Below are positions 14,997 to 24,233 of a stretch of DNA of 25,050 nt, piece after piece (within the stretch, counting starts at the first letter, position 1; the number at the start of each line of letters is the position of its first letter). The stretch spans positions 29,212 to 54,261 of the forward strand of contig DIXG01000086.1 in NCBI GenBank assembly GCA_002436005.1, in the 5' to 3' direction. The notes beneath the pieces were generated by a model that searched no databases, had not been told where the DNA came from, and worked only from the letters and a program-made list of their open reading frames with translations. The DNA is from Anaerolineaceae bacterium UBA6086. Lineage in GTDB: Bacteria; Chloroflexota; Anaerolineae; Anaerolineales; Anaerolineaceae. The translations under genes were made by a program, and so were the position numbers.

Positions 14997-15024
14997 AATT
15001 ATTGATGCGAAAAAGGAAGCACTT

Positions 15025-16065
15025 ATGGGGAAGATGGCCAGACCAACCATTTATGAGGTCGCCCGCGAAGCCGGGGTTTCCCGGCAGACCGTCTCACGGG
15101 TCATCAATAACCGCCCGGATGTGGCGCCGGAAACGCGCGAGCGCATCTTGCGCATCATCAGTGAGTTGGATTACCGACCCAGCGCCATTGCCCGCAGCCT
15201 GAGCAAGCAGCGCAGTTATAATTTTGGGCTGCTGACCGCCGGATTAAAGTATATCGGCCCATCTACTACGTTGAGCGGTATTGCAAAAAAAGCCGAAGAA
15301 CTTGGCTATGGTATTTATTTCAAAGAATTGCCGACCTGGAATTCAAACAATATCCAGCCAATCCTGGATTGGTTTCTGGCGCGGCAAGTGGAGGGTATCA
15401 TCTGGGCGGTACCAGAAGTTGGAGATAACCACGATTGGCTCAGGAGTGTGGCTGACTCGATCCCGGTGCCGATCATTTTTTTGACCACTGCCAAACGCGC
15501 GAATATTTCGATTGTAAGTGTTGATAATTATGCCGGCGCCAGGATGGCAACAGAGCATTTATTGTCCGTTGGAAGGCGCAAAATTGGGCATATTTCTGGT
15601 CCCATGGACTGGTGGGAATCGCGTGAGCGCAGGCAAGGATGGCAGGACGCCCTGAGAGAAGCGGGTATTGAATCCGACCCCCATATGGTTGCTGAGGGTA
15701 ATTGGTCATCAAAAAGCGGAAAACGTGCCTTTGCACAACTGATGGAAACCTTTCCCGAGATGGACGCGGTATTTGTCGCCAACGACCAGATGGCGCTCAG
15801 TGTGTTGCAGACAGCCTTCGAAAGCAATATCGATGTTCCTGATCAATTATCAGTGGTTGGCTTTGATAATATTCCGGAATCGGAATTTTTCTCGCCACCA
15901 CTGACAACCGTTTATCAGAACCTTGTCGAACTGGGATGCACTGCTGTTGAGGAGCTTGTATGGATGATTGAGACGGACAAAGCCAAAGGCGATAGACAAT
16001 CAGTCAAGTATTCTAAGATCCAGCCCGAATTGATCATTCGCAAGAGCACATCACCAAAAACCTGA
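15025..16065 (+). CDS. LacI-family transcriptional regulator
   Basis: The 346-residue protein has an N-terminal LacI helix-turn-helix (about 4-52; TIYEVAREAGVSRQTVSRVI, then a hinge helix in YRPSAIARSLS) and a periplasmic-binding-protein-like sugar sensor (about 63-343). MATEHLLSVGRRKIGHISG, FVANDQMALSVL and VVGFDNIPESEFFSPPLTTV are family hallmarks. AAGGAAG (15013-15019) supports the ATG at 15025 over the second ATG at 15034. It is the first gene of the unit with GH2 (20 nt downstream) and the MFS transporter, and operator-like repeats sit in its own promoter. The effector is probably the sugar released or imported by this locus, with L-arabinose or a galactoside as candidates. Confidence 0.92.
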   Translation: MGKMARPTIYEVAREAGVSRQTVSRVINNRPDVAPETRERILRIISELDYRPSAIARSLSKQRSYNFGLLTAGLKYIGPSTTLSGIAKKAEELGYGIYFKELPTWNSNNIQPILDWFLARQVEGIIWAVPEVGDNHDWLRSVADSIPVPIIFLTTAKRANISIVSVDNYAGARMATEHLLSVGRRKIGHISGPMDWWESRERRQGWQDALREAGIESDPHMVAEGNWSSKSGKRAFAQLMETFPEMDAVFVANDQMALSVLQTAFESNIDVPDQLSVVGFDNIPESEFFSPPLTTVYQNLVELGCTAVEELVWMIETDKAKGDRQSVKYSKIQPELIIRKSTSPKT

Positions 16066-16085
16066 TTTATGAATGGAGAAATACT

Positions 16086-18467
16086 ATGGAAAAGATAAAT
16101 TTCAATGCAGGATGGACACATTATCGGGAAGGCTATGAAACTAAGGCGGTGATCGTCAACCTTCCTCATGATGCCATGATTTACGAAGATCGGATTCCTA
16201 AATTAAAGGATGGCTCCTTTACCGGTTTCTTTCCAAGCGCAGATTATTATTACGTCAAGAATCTGTTCGGGGATGAAGGTTTCGAAAACAAAACCATCAT
16301 CCTTGAATTTGAAGCCATCTACCATGACAGCACTATTTATCTGAATGGTGAGATTGTGGGTGGCAGATTTTATGGATATTCAAACTTCTATATTGATTTA
16401 ACGGGTAAACTGCGCATTGGCGAGGACAATGAAATCAAAGTCTTTGTACACAACAGCGATGTGCCCAACGCGCGCTGGTATCCCGGCGCGGGCATTTACC
16501 GACCGGTAAACTTATTTATTGGCGAAAAAGAGCATATCGATCTGGATGGGGTCAAGATCCTTACCAAATCGATCAACCCGGCAGTATTGGCGTTATCAGT
16601 CAGCGCAACTACTGCTGATGGGGCTGAAATAAGAACTGAAATTACTTTTGACGGTAAACCTGTTGCCAGTTGTTCAGGTGCTCAGTGCGAGGTGGTAATT
16701 CCGGATGCTAAATTGTGGGATGTTGACCATCCAGATCTCTATCAGGCGAAGATTTCTCTGCTGCGCGAAAAGCTGGTCCTTGATGAAGTTCAAATCCGCT
16801 TTGGTATTCGGAAAATTGACTGGAACGCTTCAAGCGGATTGTTGATTAATGGTCACTCTGTCAAATTGCGCGGCGGCTGTGTGCATCATGATAATGGCGT
16901 GATTGGCGCCTGCGGCTTTCCTGCCGCTGAATATCGAAAAGCAAAGCTCATGAAGGCTGCGGGGTTCAATGCCATCCGCAGTTCACATTACCCGATCAGT
17001 AAAGCCATGCTCGATGCTTGTGATGAAATCGGATTGTATATCATGGACGAAACCTTTGATACCTGGCAAAAGAATGTGGGTCTGAAAGATTATGCGCTGG
17101 TATTTGATCAGGATTGGGAAAAAGATCTTAGTGCAATGGTGTTGAAAGATCTAAATCATCCATCGGTGATCATGTATTCAATTGGCAACGAGATCACCGA
17201 TACGGCCTATGATGTGGGTATTGCATTAACTGAAAAGATGACCCGATTGTGCCATGATCTAGACGGCTCGAGACCGGTGACATGCGGCATCAACCTCATG
17301 CTGAATGTGATGACCACAATGGGGATTAAGATTAACACTGAGAGCATCTTTGATTCTGACGACGACCAGGGATCAAAGAAGGGTGGATCGATCTTGTTCA
17401 ACCTGCTTTTTGCAATCGGTCCGTTAGTGATTAAGTTGTTTGCAAGCCCCAGAAGGGCAGATAAAGTCACAAAAGAGGCCTATGCAAAGCTGGATATTGC
17501 AGGCTACAACTACGGTTCACATACCTATCAAAAACATTTGCGGCAGCACCCTGAGCGCTTGATTATCGGCACTGAGACCATACCCGGTGACATCGTCAAG
17601 AACTGGATGATGGTCAAGGATGACCCACGGATCATCGGAGATTTCATGTGGACAGGCTGGGATTATCTTGGAGAAGTGGGGGCGGGTATTATAGATTATG
17701 AAAAGACAACAGGCGCATTTTTTAAGCCTTATCCTGGCATTGCCGCCGGCTGTGGGGCGATCGATCTGACTGGATTCCGAACGACACCGAGCTACCTCGC
17801 CGCCATGATATGGGGACAGTATGAGACTCCCTATATTGCCGTTCGTCCATTGATTCACTCGGGAAAGAAAGCCTATTTTCCACTTTATCGAGCGACGGAT
17901 GCTATTCAAAGCTGGTCATGGCAAGGTTTTGAAGGTAAAAGGGCAGACATTGAAGTTTACAGTCTGGGGCAATCCATTGAGCTTTTCCAGGATGGGGTTT
18001 CTTTGGGCAAGAAAAAACTGAAGGGCTGCCTGGCGAAGTTTAAAACTGTGTATCAGCCTGGCATCTTAGAAGCGGTCAGTTATGATGCTCACGGCAAGGA
18101 AATTGGACGTTCTAACCTGAAATCCGCATCGGATGAAACAGTCCTTACCGTCAGACCGGAAACCAGTTCTCTAAAAGCCAATGGCGAAGACCTTGCCTAT
18201 ATTCAAGTCATGGTTACCGATCTGGAGGGGATTGTTAAAGCAGCGGAGGAGAAAGCAGTTCGTGTCACGGTCGAAGGTGCAGGCACCTTGCTTGGGGTGG
18301 GCAGCGGCAACCCCAGAACGACAGAGCAGTATACCGGTAATGCTTTCACGACTTACTACGGACGCATGATAGCCGTGTTGCGCAGCAAAAATGAAGCGGG
18401 CGAAATTAAGGTGAAATTCTCAGCTGAGGGGGTGGAAGACGAGGTGATATCGATCAATGTAAAGTAG
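16086..18467 (+). CDS. GH2-family glycosidase, beta-galactosidase-like (copy 1)
   Basis: This 793-residue retaining glycosidase has an N-terminal jelly-roll sugar-binding domain (about 1-170, with LPHDAMI and RWYPGAGIYRPV), an Ig-like sandwich (about 175-265), a TIM barrel (about 270-575) and C-terminal beta domains of the DUF4982/Ig type. The acid/base is Glu369 in SIGNE. The nucleophile is Glu497 in GTETIPG, followed by DFMWTGWDYLGE. Between them is an insertion (about 398-455) with polar, Gly/Lys-rich and hydrophobic parts. No signal peptide is present, so it acts on imported substrate. GGAG lies 7 nt before the ATG. Beta-galactosidase is the default guess, but the arabinose genes nearby make an alpha-L-arabinopyranosidase-type activity possible. 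Confidence 0.88.
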   Translation: MEKINFNAGWTHYREGYETKAVIVNLPHDAMIYEDRIPKLKDGSFTGFFPSADYYYVKNLFGDEGFENKTIILEFEAIYHDSTIYLNGEIVGGRFYGYSNFYIDLTGKLRIGEDNEIKVFVHNSDVPNARWYPGAGIYRPVNLFIGEKEHIDLDGVKILTKSINPAVLALSVSATTADGAEIRTEITFDGKPVASCSGAQCEVVIPDAKLWDVDHPDLYQAKISLLREKLVLDEVQIRFGIRKIDWNASSGLLINGHSVKLRGGCVHHDNGVIGACGFPAAEYRKAKLMKAAGFNAIRSSHYPISKAMLDACDEIGLYIMDETFDTWQKNVGLKDYALVFDQDWEKDLSAMVLKDLNHPSVIMYSIGNEITDTAYDVGIALTEKMTRLCHDLDGSRPVTCGINLMLNVMTTMGIKINTESIFDSDDDQGSKKGGSILFNLLFAIGPLVIKLFASPRRADKVTKEAYAKLDIAGYNYGSHTYQKHLRQHPERLIIGTETIPGDIVKNWMMVKDDPRIIGDFMWTGWDYLGEVGAGIIDYEKTTGAFFKPYPGIAAGCGAIDLTGFRTTPSYLAAMIWGQYETPYIAVRPLIHSGKKAYFPLYRATDAIQSWSWQGFEGKRADIEVYSLGQSIELFQDGVSLGKKKLKGCLAKFKTVYQPGILEAVSYDAHGKEIGRSNLKSASDETVLTVRPETSSLKANGEDLAYIQVMVTDLEGIVKAAEEKAVRVTVEGAGTLLGVGSGNPRTTEQYTGNAFTTYYGRMIAVLRSKNEAGEIKVKFSAEGVEDEVISINVK

Positions 18468-18536
18468 ATGCAAGCAATGCTGTAGGATGGTTTATTTTTT
18501 GTTTGTAATCAGGTAACTCAAGAAAAGGAGAAAAAA

Positions 18537-19931
18537 ATGACAGCACATGTTAAGGTTCAGGAAAGAGAAGCAAAAGAGCTGCAGTCGCTGCGTGCGAAGG
18601 CAGAAAAACCTTTGTATAAAGGGTATATCATCTCATTAATGATTGTTGCTATTCTGATCCATGTCGTGGATGAGATCACAACACTGGTGGGCAATAATGT
18701 TAAATCCTCCATGGTGACGGAATTCTTTGTTGATGGTATGGGGATGACTTTCAATGATGGGTTATCCTATCTTGCCGCCATCAGCAGTGTCAGTTTTGTG
18801 ATCATGTTGATTGTGCCATTCTATAAAGCCCTGGCTGATCGGTTTGGCAGGAAAATATTCCTTGTGATCAACACATTTGGCATGGGGATTGCTATGTTGA
18901 TCTGTATGACGGCGCCAACCTTCATTGTTTATTTCATTGGTACAATGTTGGGATCATTTTTTATTACGCATGATGTGCAGGTGCTCTATATTTTGGAAAC
19001 AGCCCCTCCGGACAAACGAGCCAGGTATTATGGAATCACCAAAGCGATCGGCACGCTTGGGTTTGTTTTGGTGCCTTTGATGCGGGGTGTTTTCATGGGA
19101 GATGATCCAACAAAGTGGCGCATGGTTTACCTGGTACCCATTCTTCTTACGGTTGTGATTGGCATCCTGGCGCTGGTGCTTGCGCGCGAATCCCGCCCGT
19201 TCCTCCAGCAGAGGATTGAATACCTAGAAACGCCTCTTGAAGAGCGTTTAGCTCAGGCAGCTGCGGCAAAAGAGCAGAAAAAAGCCAATAAAAACAAATC
19301 GGGAGTCTTTTCGGCGATCAAATTTATTTTTAAGGACAAGGACCTCAAATGGGTTATTATTGCGATGCTCGTTTACTATCTGGCTGTTACGGGGATGTCC
19401 GGGTATTACGAGCCCATCATGTATGAGGCGGGGATGCAAACCGCAGATATTACCAATGCGTTATTTATGTATGGCTTTATGTTTGCTTTGGTGATTCTTC
19501 TGGCTGGGTTCGTGGGGGATTGGTTGGGGCGAAAGTGGACGGTCATCATATTCGGTTTGTTAAGCCTTGTTTTGTTTGGGTTTTTCACTTTCTCTGCCAA
19601 TAATGGATGGAATCCTTATGTTGTCGGTGCGTTATATGGTTTATATCTTGGCTGTTTTTGGCAGGGCGGCGATTATTTTATGATGCTCTCCGCTGAGAAC
19701 TCACCCACCGGGTTGCGTTCATCTGTATCTGCGGCTTCTATTTTTTTGATGATGTTCACAGCCATTGCTGGTAACTTCATCATGGCTGCTGCACTGCGCA
19801 TGACAACGATCAGCTCAGCTGTTCTCATTGTGGCTGTGCCAGCGATTATTGTCGCAGTTTTGCTGGTATTGTTCAAAGTTAAGGAAACCAAAGGCGTTGA
19901 CCTGACAAAAATTGGCAGTGAAGAAATGTAG
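18537..19931 (+). CDS. MFS sugar transporter
   Basis: This 464-residue permease has an N-terminal polar extension of about 33 residues and 12 predicted membrane helices in two halves joined by a charged loop near 220-265 (rich in Lys, Ala and Gln). Both halves carry the MFS loop motif: ADRFGRK in the first and GDWLGRK in the second, as in the sugar porter group. AAGGAG (18525-18530) is ideally placed. Sitting between two cytoplasmic GH2 glycosidases, it most likely imports a small glycoside or oligosaccharide that they cleave. The sugar identity is not evident from the sequence. A hairpin terminator follows 68 nt after the stop. Confidence 0.87.
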   Translation: MTAHVKVQEREAKELQSLRAKAEKPLYKGYIISLMIVAILIHVVDEITTLVGNNVKSSMVTEFFVDGMGMTFNDGLSYLAAISSVSFVIMLIVPFYKALADRFGRKIFLVINTFGMGIAMLICMTAPTFIVYFIGTMLGSFFITHDVQVLYILETAPPDKRARYYGITKAIGTLGFVLVPLMRGVFMGDDPTKWRMVYLVPILLTVVIGILALVLARESRPFLQQRIEYLETPLEERLAQAAAAKEQKKANKNKSGVFSAIKFIFKDKDLKWVIIAMLVYYLAVTGMSGYYEPIMYEAGMQTADITNALFMYGFMFALVILLAGFVGDWLGRKWTVIIFGLLSLVLFGFFTFSANNGWNPYVVGALYGLYLGCFWQGGDYFMMLSAENSPTGLRSSVSAASIFLMMFTAIAGNFIMAAALRMTTISSAVLIVAVPAIIVAVLLVLFKVKETKGVDLTKIGSEEM

Positions 19932-19999
19932 GTAGATACTGAAATACCATTTAACGCGTGTCAGTAAAAACAAACAGATTGACTGTGTGATTGGTTTGT

Positions 20000-20033
20000 A
20001 AAAGGCGCTATGGCGGTGGGCATAGCGCCTTTT
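20000..20033 (+). terminator. 13-bp perfect hairpin ending the lacI-GH2-MFS unit
   Basis: AAAAGGCGCTATG (20000-20012) and CATAGCGCCTTTT (20021-20033) pair perfectly around an 8-nt loop. The T-run is only four bases and is part of the stem, and the A-run on the other side makes it potentially bidirectional. Confidence 0.75.
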
Positions 20034-20049
20034 CAGAAAATAAATCATA

Positions 20050-20079
20050 TTGACGCTGATGGTCGCTTGTATATATGAT
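20050..20079 (+). promoter_or_regulatory. Promoter of the GH2-araBDA unit
   Basis: TTGACG (20050-20055) and TATGAT (20074-20079) each match five of six consensus bases, 18 bp apart. The predicted start is near 20086, with a leader of about 93 nt. I see no copy of the LacI-type operator here, so regulation may differ from the upstream unit. Confidence 0.55.
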
Positions 20080-20178
20080 CTGGGGCACATGCGTGAATGA
20101 AGAGAGATACACTCAAGAATCAAGAAGAACAAAAAAAGAGGTTTTGATATTCACTGGAAATTTTGTCGGAGGATAAAA

Positions 20179-22554
20179 ATGGAGAGAACAGATTTTAATT
20201 TGGGATGGAAATTTTATAAAGAAGGCGATGAATCAGGATCAATCACCGTCGATTTACCGCATGATGCCATGATTCACGAGACACGCGATCCTGAGATTTC
20301 TGGTAGGTACAGCGGATCGTCAGGTGCCTGTTTTCCCGGCGGTCTGTATATTTACGAAAAAGCGTTTATGGTTCAAGAGGATTGGCAGGGCAAGTTCGTT
20401 GCTTTTGAATTCGGGGGCATTTACCGGAACAGCAAGGTTTTCATTAATGGGCACGAGGCTGGCGGGAGACCCTATGGATACAGCCGTTTCTTTGTGAATG
20501 CCGATCCGTTTTTGGATTACGGCAAAGAAAACACGATCAGGGTTGTGGCGGACAATTCTCAACAACCAAACAGCCGCTGGTATTCTGGAAGCGGGATCTA
20601 TCGACCGGTGCATATGATTGTTGCCAGTAAAACACATATTGATCTGGACGGGGTGAAGGTTTCAACGCTTTCTTATGATCCTGCTAGGATTCTGGTGGAA
20701 ACAAGGACAAATGGCGGAGAAGTTCATGTTGAAATCCTTGATGGTGAGCATGTGATCGCTTCTGGCACCGGAAACTCACTTGAGTTGACAATTGAAAATG
20801 CTCGCCTCTGGTCAGAAGATGCTCCCAATCTTTACCGCTGTCGTGCCGCACTCCTGGAAGACGGTAAGGTTGTTGATGAAGTGGTTGAAAGCTTTGGTGT
20901 CCGCAAGGTGGAATGGAGCGCCAAAGGTTTGTTCATTAACGGAAAAAACACCCTGCTGAGAGGCGGATGTGTCCATCATGACAACGGTGTTCTGGGGGCT
21001 TGCGCTTATGACAAAGCGGAGGAACGGCGGGTGCAGATCATGAAGGAGGCAGGTTACAATGCCATTCGCAGCGCGCATAATCCGGTCAGTCAAGCAATGC
21101 TGGAGGCTTGTGATAAATTTGGCATGTATATGATTGATGAAACCTGGGATATGTGGTATTTCCACAAGACGAAATATGATTATGCTTCCGACTTTGAGGA
21201 GTGGTATCTGGAAGATATTAAAGCGATGGTTGATAAAGATTTCAATCATCCATCGGTTATCATGTATTCGCTTGGTAATGAAGTTTCAGAACCCTACCAG
21301 GAACGGGGTGTGGCATTGACCCAGGAAATGGTGAAGTTTATCCACGAACTGGATTCAAATAGAGCTGTAACTGCAGGAATCAATTTGATGCTGATCTTCT
21401 TGGCAAGCAAAGGTAAAGGTGTCTTTAAAGAAGAAGGTGGCACTGCCTTTGACGAAAAACCAGGAAAGAAGAAAAAACAGAAGGCAAGTGGAAGCCTGTT
21501 TTTCAATATGCTGGTTTCAGTTGTTGGACCGGTGATGAATAAAATGGCAAACTCCAAGAAAGCAGACATGGTAACGAGCCCATGCCTGGATGCGCTGGAT
21601 ATTGCTGGTTACAACTATGCTTCGGGTCGATACCCAAAGGAAGGCAAGGTCAACCCTGACCGAGTGATTTTCGGCAGCGAAACCATGCCCCACCACATTG
21701 CTGAAAACTGGAGAATGGTGCGTAAGTACCCCTATCTTGTTGGCGATTTCATGTGGACCAGCTGGGACTACTTGGGCGAAACAGGGATTGGCGCTTGGTC
21801 CTACGATGGCAGTGGGTTTATGAAAAATTACCCGTGGTTGATCTCCGGTACGGGAGCAATCGATATCCTCGGCAATATAGATGCCTCAGCGAAATATGCC
21901 GCGGTGGTGTGGGGATTGGAGGAAAAACCTTATATTGGTGTGCGCCCCGTCAACCATCCAGGCAAAAAAGTAACCAAAGCCATGTGGCGCGGCACCAATG
22001 CCATTGAAAGCTGGGCTTGGAAGAACTGTGAGGGCAACAAAGCTGTCGTTGAGGTATTTGTTGATGCTGATAAGGTTGAATTATTCATCAACGGAAAATC
22101 GATTGGAACCAAAAAGGTCAAAGCGTTTAAAACTTTGTTCAAGACAAAATATCAACCGGGTAAGATCAAAGCGATTGCCTATGATGAACAGGGTCAGGTT
22201 CTTTACGAAAGCGAACTTAACTCTGCCAGTGGTGAAATTAGCATTGAATTAAACCCTGAGGACACCGAGGTCAGACAAGGGGAACTGGTTTATGTCAATG
22301 TCGCGCTTGTTGATGAAAAGGGTGTTGTGGAAAGCAATGATGACAGGAAGCTTACAGTTGCTGTAGATAATGGCAAGCTGTTGGGCTTTGGCAGTGCAAA
22401 TCCTAAAACCGAGGAACGTTTTGACAGCGGAAGTTACACAACCTATTTTGGGCGAGCGCTTGCTGTAGTGCAAGCAGCCAACGCTGGTGAGATGGCGGTA
22501 CGGGTGAGCGGTGAGGGACTGGATCCGGGAGAAGTTAAGATTCCCGTAAAGTGA
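20179..22554 (+). CDS. GH2-family glycosidase, beta-galactosidase-like (copy 2)
   Basis: This 791-residue paralog of the upstream GH2 protein has the same domain order. The jelly-roll contains LPHDAMIHE and RWYSGSGIYRPV. The TIM barrel has acid/base Glu368 in SLGNE and nucleophile Glu501 in GSETMPH, followed by GDFMWTSWDYLGE. It also has an insertion between the catalytic residues (about 397-460), here with a Lys-rich stretch (KPGKKKKQK) and a hydrophobic helix. There is no signal peptide. GGAGG lies 6 nt before the ATG. It leads the second transcription unit with the arabinose genes. The two paralogs diverge throughout, so they probably have different substrate preferences rather than being a recent duplication. 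Confidence 0.88.
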   Translation: MERTDFNLGWKFYKEGDESGSITVDLPHDAMIHETRDPEISGRYSGSSGACFPGGLYIYEKAFMVQEDWQGKFVAFEFGGIYRNSKVFINGHEAGGRPYGYSRFFVNADPFLDYGKENTIRVVADNSQQPNSRWYSGSGIYRPVHMIVASKTHIDLDGVKVSTLSYDPARILVETRTNGGEVHVEILDGEHVIASGTGNSLELTIENARLWSEDAPNLYRCRAALLEDGKVVDEVVESFGVRKVEWSAKGLFINGKNTLLRGGCVHHDNGVLGACAYDKAEERRVQIMKEAGYNAIRSAHNPVSQAMLEACDKFGMYMIDETWDMWYFHKTKYDYASDFEEWYLEDIKAMVDKDFNHPSVIMYSLGNEVSEPYQERGVALTQEMVKFIHELDSNRAVTAGINLMLIFLASKGKGVFKEEGGTAFDEKPGKKKKQKASGSLFFNMLVSVVGPVMNKMANSKKADMVTSPCLDALDIAGYNYASGRYPKEGKVNPDRVIFGSETMPHHIAENWRMVRKYPYLVGDFMWTSWDYLGETGIGAWSYDGSGFMKNYPWLISGTGAIDILGNIDASAKYAAVVWGLEEKPYIGVRPVNHPGKKVTKAMWRGTNAIESWAWKNCEGNKAVVEVFVDADKVELFINGKSIGTKKVKAFKTLFKTKYQPGKIKAIAYDEQGQVLYESELNSASGEISIELNPEDTEVRQGELVYVNVALVDEKGVVESNDDRKLTVAVDNGKLLGFGSANPKTEERFDSGSYTTYFGRALAVVQAANAGEMAVRVSGEGLDPGEVKIPVK

Positions 22555-22628
22555 CCATTTGGATGTGATTTAGCCTCGAAAAGGTAGTAAGTTCATTCTT
22601 GGTGGAAGCAGATCAGAGGTTGCTCAGG

Positions 22629-24233
22629 ATGATGAAACATAATCAACTTAAAAAGGCAATAGAGAACGGCAATACCGCCCTCGGCATTGAGCTGGGATCG
22701 ACGCGCATCAAAGCAGTCCTGATCGATGACACTCATCAGCCGATTGCCTCTGGCGGTTTTGATTGGGAAAATCGTTATGAAGATGGGGTCTGGACCTACC
22801 ACCTGGAGGATGCCTGGGCTGGTTTGCAGGCATGCTACCGAAATCTGTGTGAGGACGTGCGAGAGCGGTATCACGTACAGCTCAAGACGGTTGGTGCGAT
22901 GGGATTCAGCGCGATGATGCACGGCTATTTGGCATTTGACCGGGAGGGCAGGTTGCTGGTTCCATTTCGCACCTGGCGCAACACCATCACCGGCGAGGCT
23001 TCCGAAAAGCTTACGGAGCTGTTCCGGTTCAGCATTCCCCAGCGCTGGAGTGTTGCACATCTCTACCAGGCGATCCTGAATAAGGAGCCCCATGTGCGCG
23101 AGATCAGCCATCTGACCACGCTGGCGGGCTATGTCCACTGGCAGCTGACCGGGCAGAAGGTGTTGGGCGTGGGGGAGGCTTCGGGCATGTTCCCGCTTGA
23201 CCCGCGAACCAATCACTATGACAGGCGTATGCTTGCGCAGTTCAATCAAATCCTTGAAGAGGAAGCGATCCCCTGGCGGCTTGAGGATGTCCTTCCCGAA
23301 GTGCGGGTTGCAGGCGAGGATGGGGGCGCCCTGACGGCAATAGGCGCGCAGCTGCTTGATCCTTCCGGCACTTTAGCAGCGGGCATACCGCTTTGCCCGC
23401 CAGAAGGGGATGCCGGCACCGGTATGGTTGCCACCAACAGCATCGCTGAGCGCACCGGGAACGTTTCCGCAGGAACCTCCATTTTCACCATGATTGTGCT
23501 GGAAAAACCACTTTCAAAGCCTCATCCGGAAATTGACATCGTCACCACACCCGCCGGCAAGCCGGTGGCCATGGTGCACACTAACAACGGCACGACAGAC
23601 CTGAATGCCTGGGTGGGAGTGTTCGAGGAATTTTCAGAACTGCTCGGGGTGGACATCCCGCAATTCCGATTGTTCGAAATACTCTATCAGCAGGCGCTCG
23701 GGGGCGAGGCCGACGGCGGGGGGTTGCTGGCTTATAATTCGCTTTCGGGTGAACATATCACGCACCTTGAAGAAGGCCGACCTTTGTTTGTACGCTCCCC
23801 CGAAAGCCGCTTCACCTTGGCGAATTTCATGCGGGTGCACCTGTTCTCCTCCCTGGCTACCATGCGGATCGGGCTGGAAATCCTGTTTGAAGGGGAGCAG
23901 GTGAAAGTCGATCAAATTTTGGGGCATGGCGGTTTCTTCAAAACACCACAGGTTGGGCAGCGTATGATGGCAGCAGCCACCAAGGTACCCATTTCGGTGA
24001 TGGAAACCGCCGGTGAGGGCGGCGCCTGGGGGATGGCGCTGCTAGCTTTGTACTGGTTGGATAGGGCTGAAAATGAAACCCTTGAGGCTTATCTCTCGGG
24101 GAAAGTCTTTGCGGGCGAATCTGCACGGACGGTTACCCCGGATCCTGAAGATGTGGCTGGTTTCGAGGTTTTTATGACGCGTTATAAAGCAGGCTTAGTT
24201 ATCGAGCGAAAAGCAGTGGAGGTGCTCAATTAG
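22629..24233 (+). CDS. araB: FGGY-family sugar kinase, probable L-ribulokinase
   Basis: This enzyme should phosphorylate L-ribulose to L-ribulose 5-phosphate. The FGGY fold is shown by the N-terminal ATP-binding LGIELGSTRIKAVLID, then GFSAMMHGYL, PLCPPEGDAGTGMVATNSI, and the C-terminal GHGGFFKTPQVGQRMMAAAT and ETAGEGGAWGMALLA. It differs clearly from E. coli-type AraB, so the specific function rests on the operon with araD (0 nt gap) and araA. The ATG at 22629 is chosen because AGAGG (22615-22619) lies 9 nt upstream. An in-frame TTG at 22599 would add ten residues without a Shine-Dalgarno. From 22629 the protein has 534 residues. Xylulokinase activity is an alternative. Confidence 0.8.
   Translation: MMKHNQLKKAIENGNTALGIELGSTRIKAVLIDDTHQPIASGGFDWENRYEDGVWTYHLEDAWAGLQACYRNLCEDVRERYHVQLKTVGAMGFSAMMHGYLAFDREGRLLVPFRTWRNTITGEASEKLTELFRFSIPQRWSVAHLYQAILNKEPHVREISHLTTLAGYVHWQLTGQKVLGVGEASGMFPLDPRTNHYDRRMLAQFNQILEEEAIPWRLEDVLPEVRVAGEDGGALTAIGAQLLDPSGTLAAGIPLCPPEGDAGTGMVATNSIAERTGNVSAGTSIFTMIVLEKPLSKPHPEIDIVTTPAGKPVAMVHTNNGTTDLNAWVGVFEEFSELLGVDIPQFRLFEILYQQALGGEADGGGLLAYNSLSGEHITHLEEGRPLFVRSPESRFTLANFMRVHLFSSLATMRIGLEILFEGEQVKVDQILGHGGFFKTPQVGQRMMAAATKVPISVMETAGEGGAWGMALLALYWLDRAENETLEAYLSGKVFAGESARTVTPDPEDVAGFEVFMTRYKAGLVIERKAVEVLN

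Noticed and set aside
9063..20063. GACGCTGATGGTC present at both about 9064 and about 20052, upstream of two genes
   Set aside because: A 13-bp exact match within 25 kb is expected a few times by chance, and the flanks do not match.
22504..22515. GTGAGCGGTGAG, resembling a lac operator, near the end of GH2 copy 2
   Set aside because: It matches only 9 of 12 positions, is not palindromic and lies inside coding sequence.
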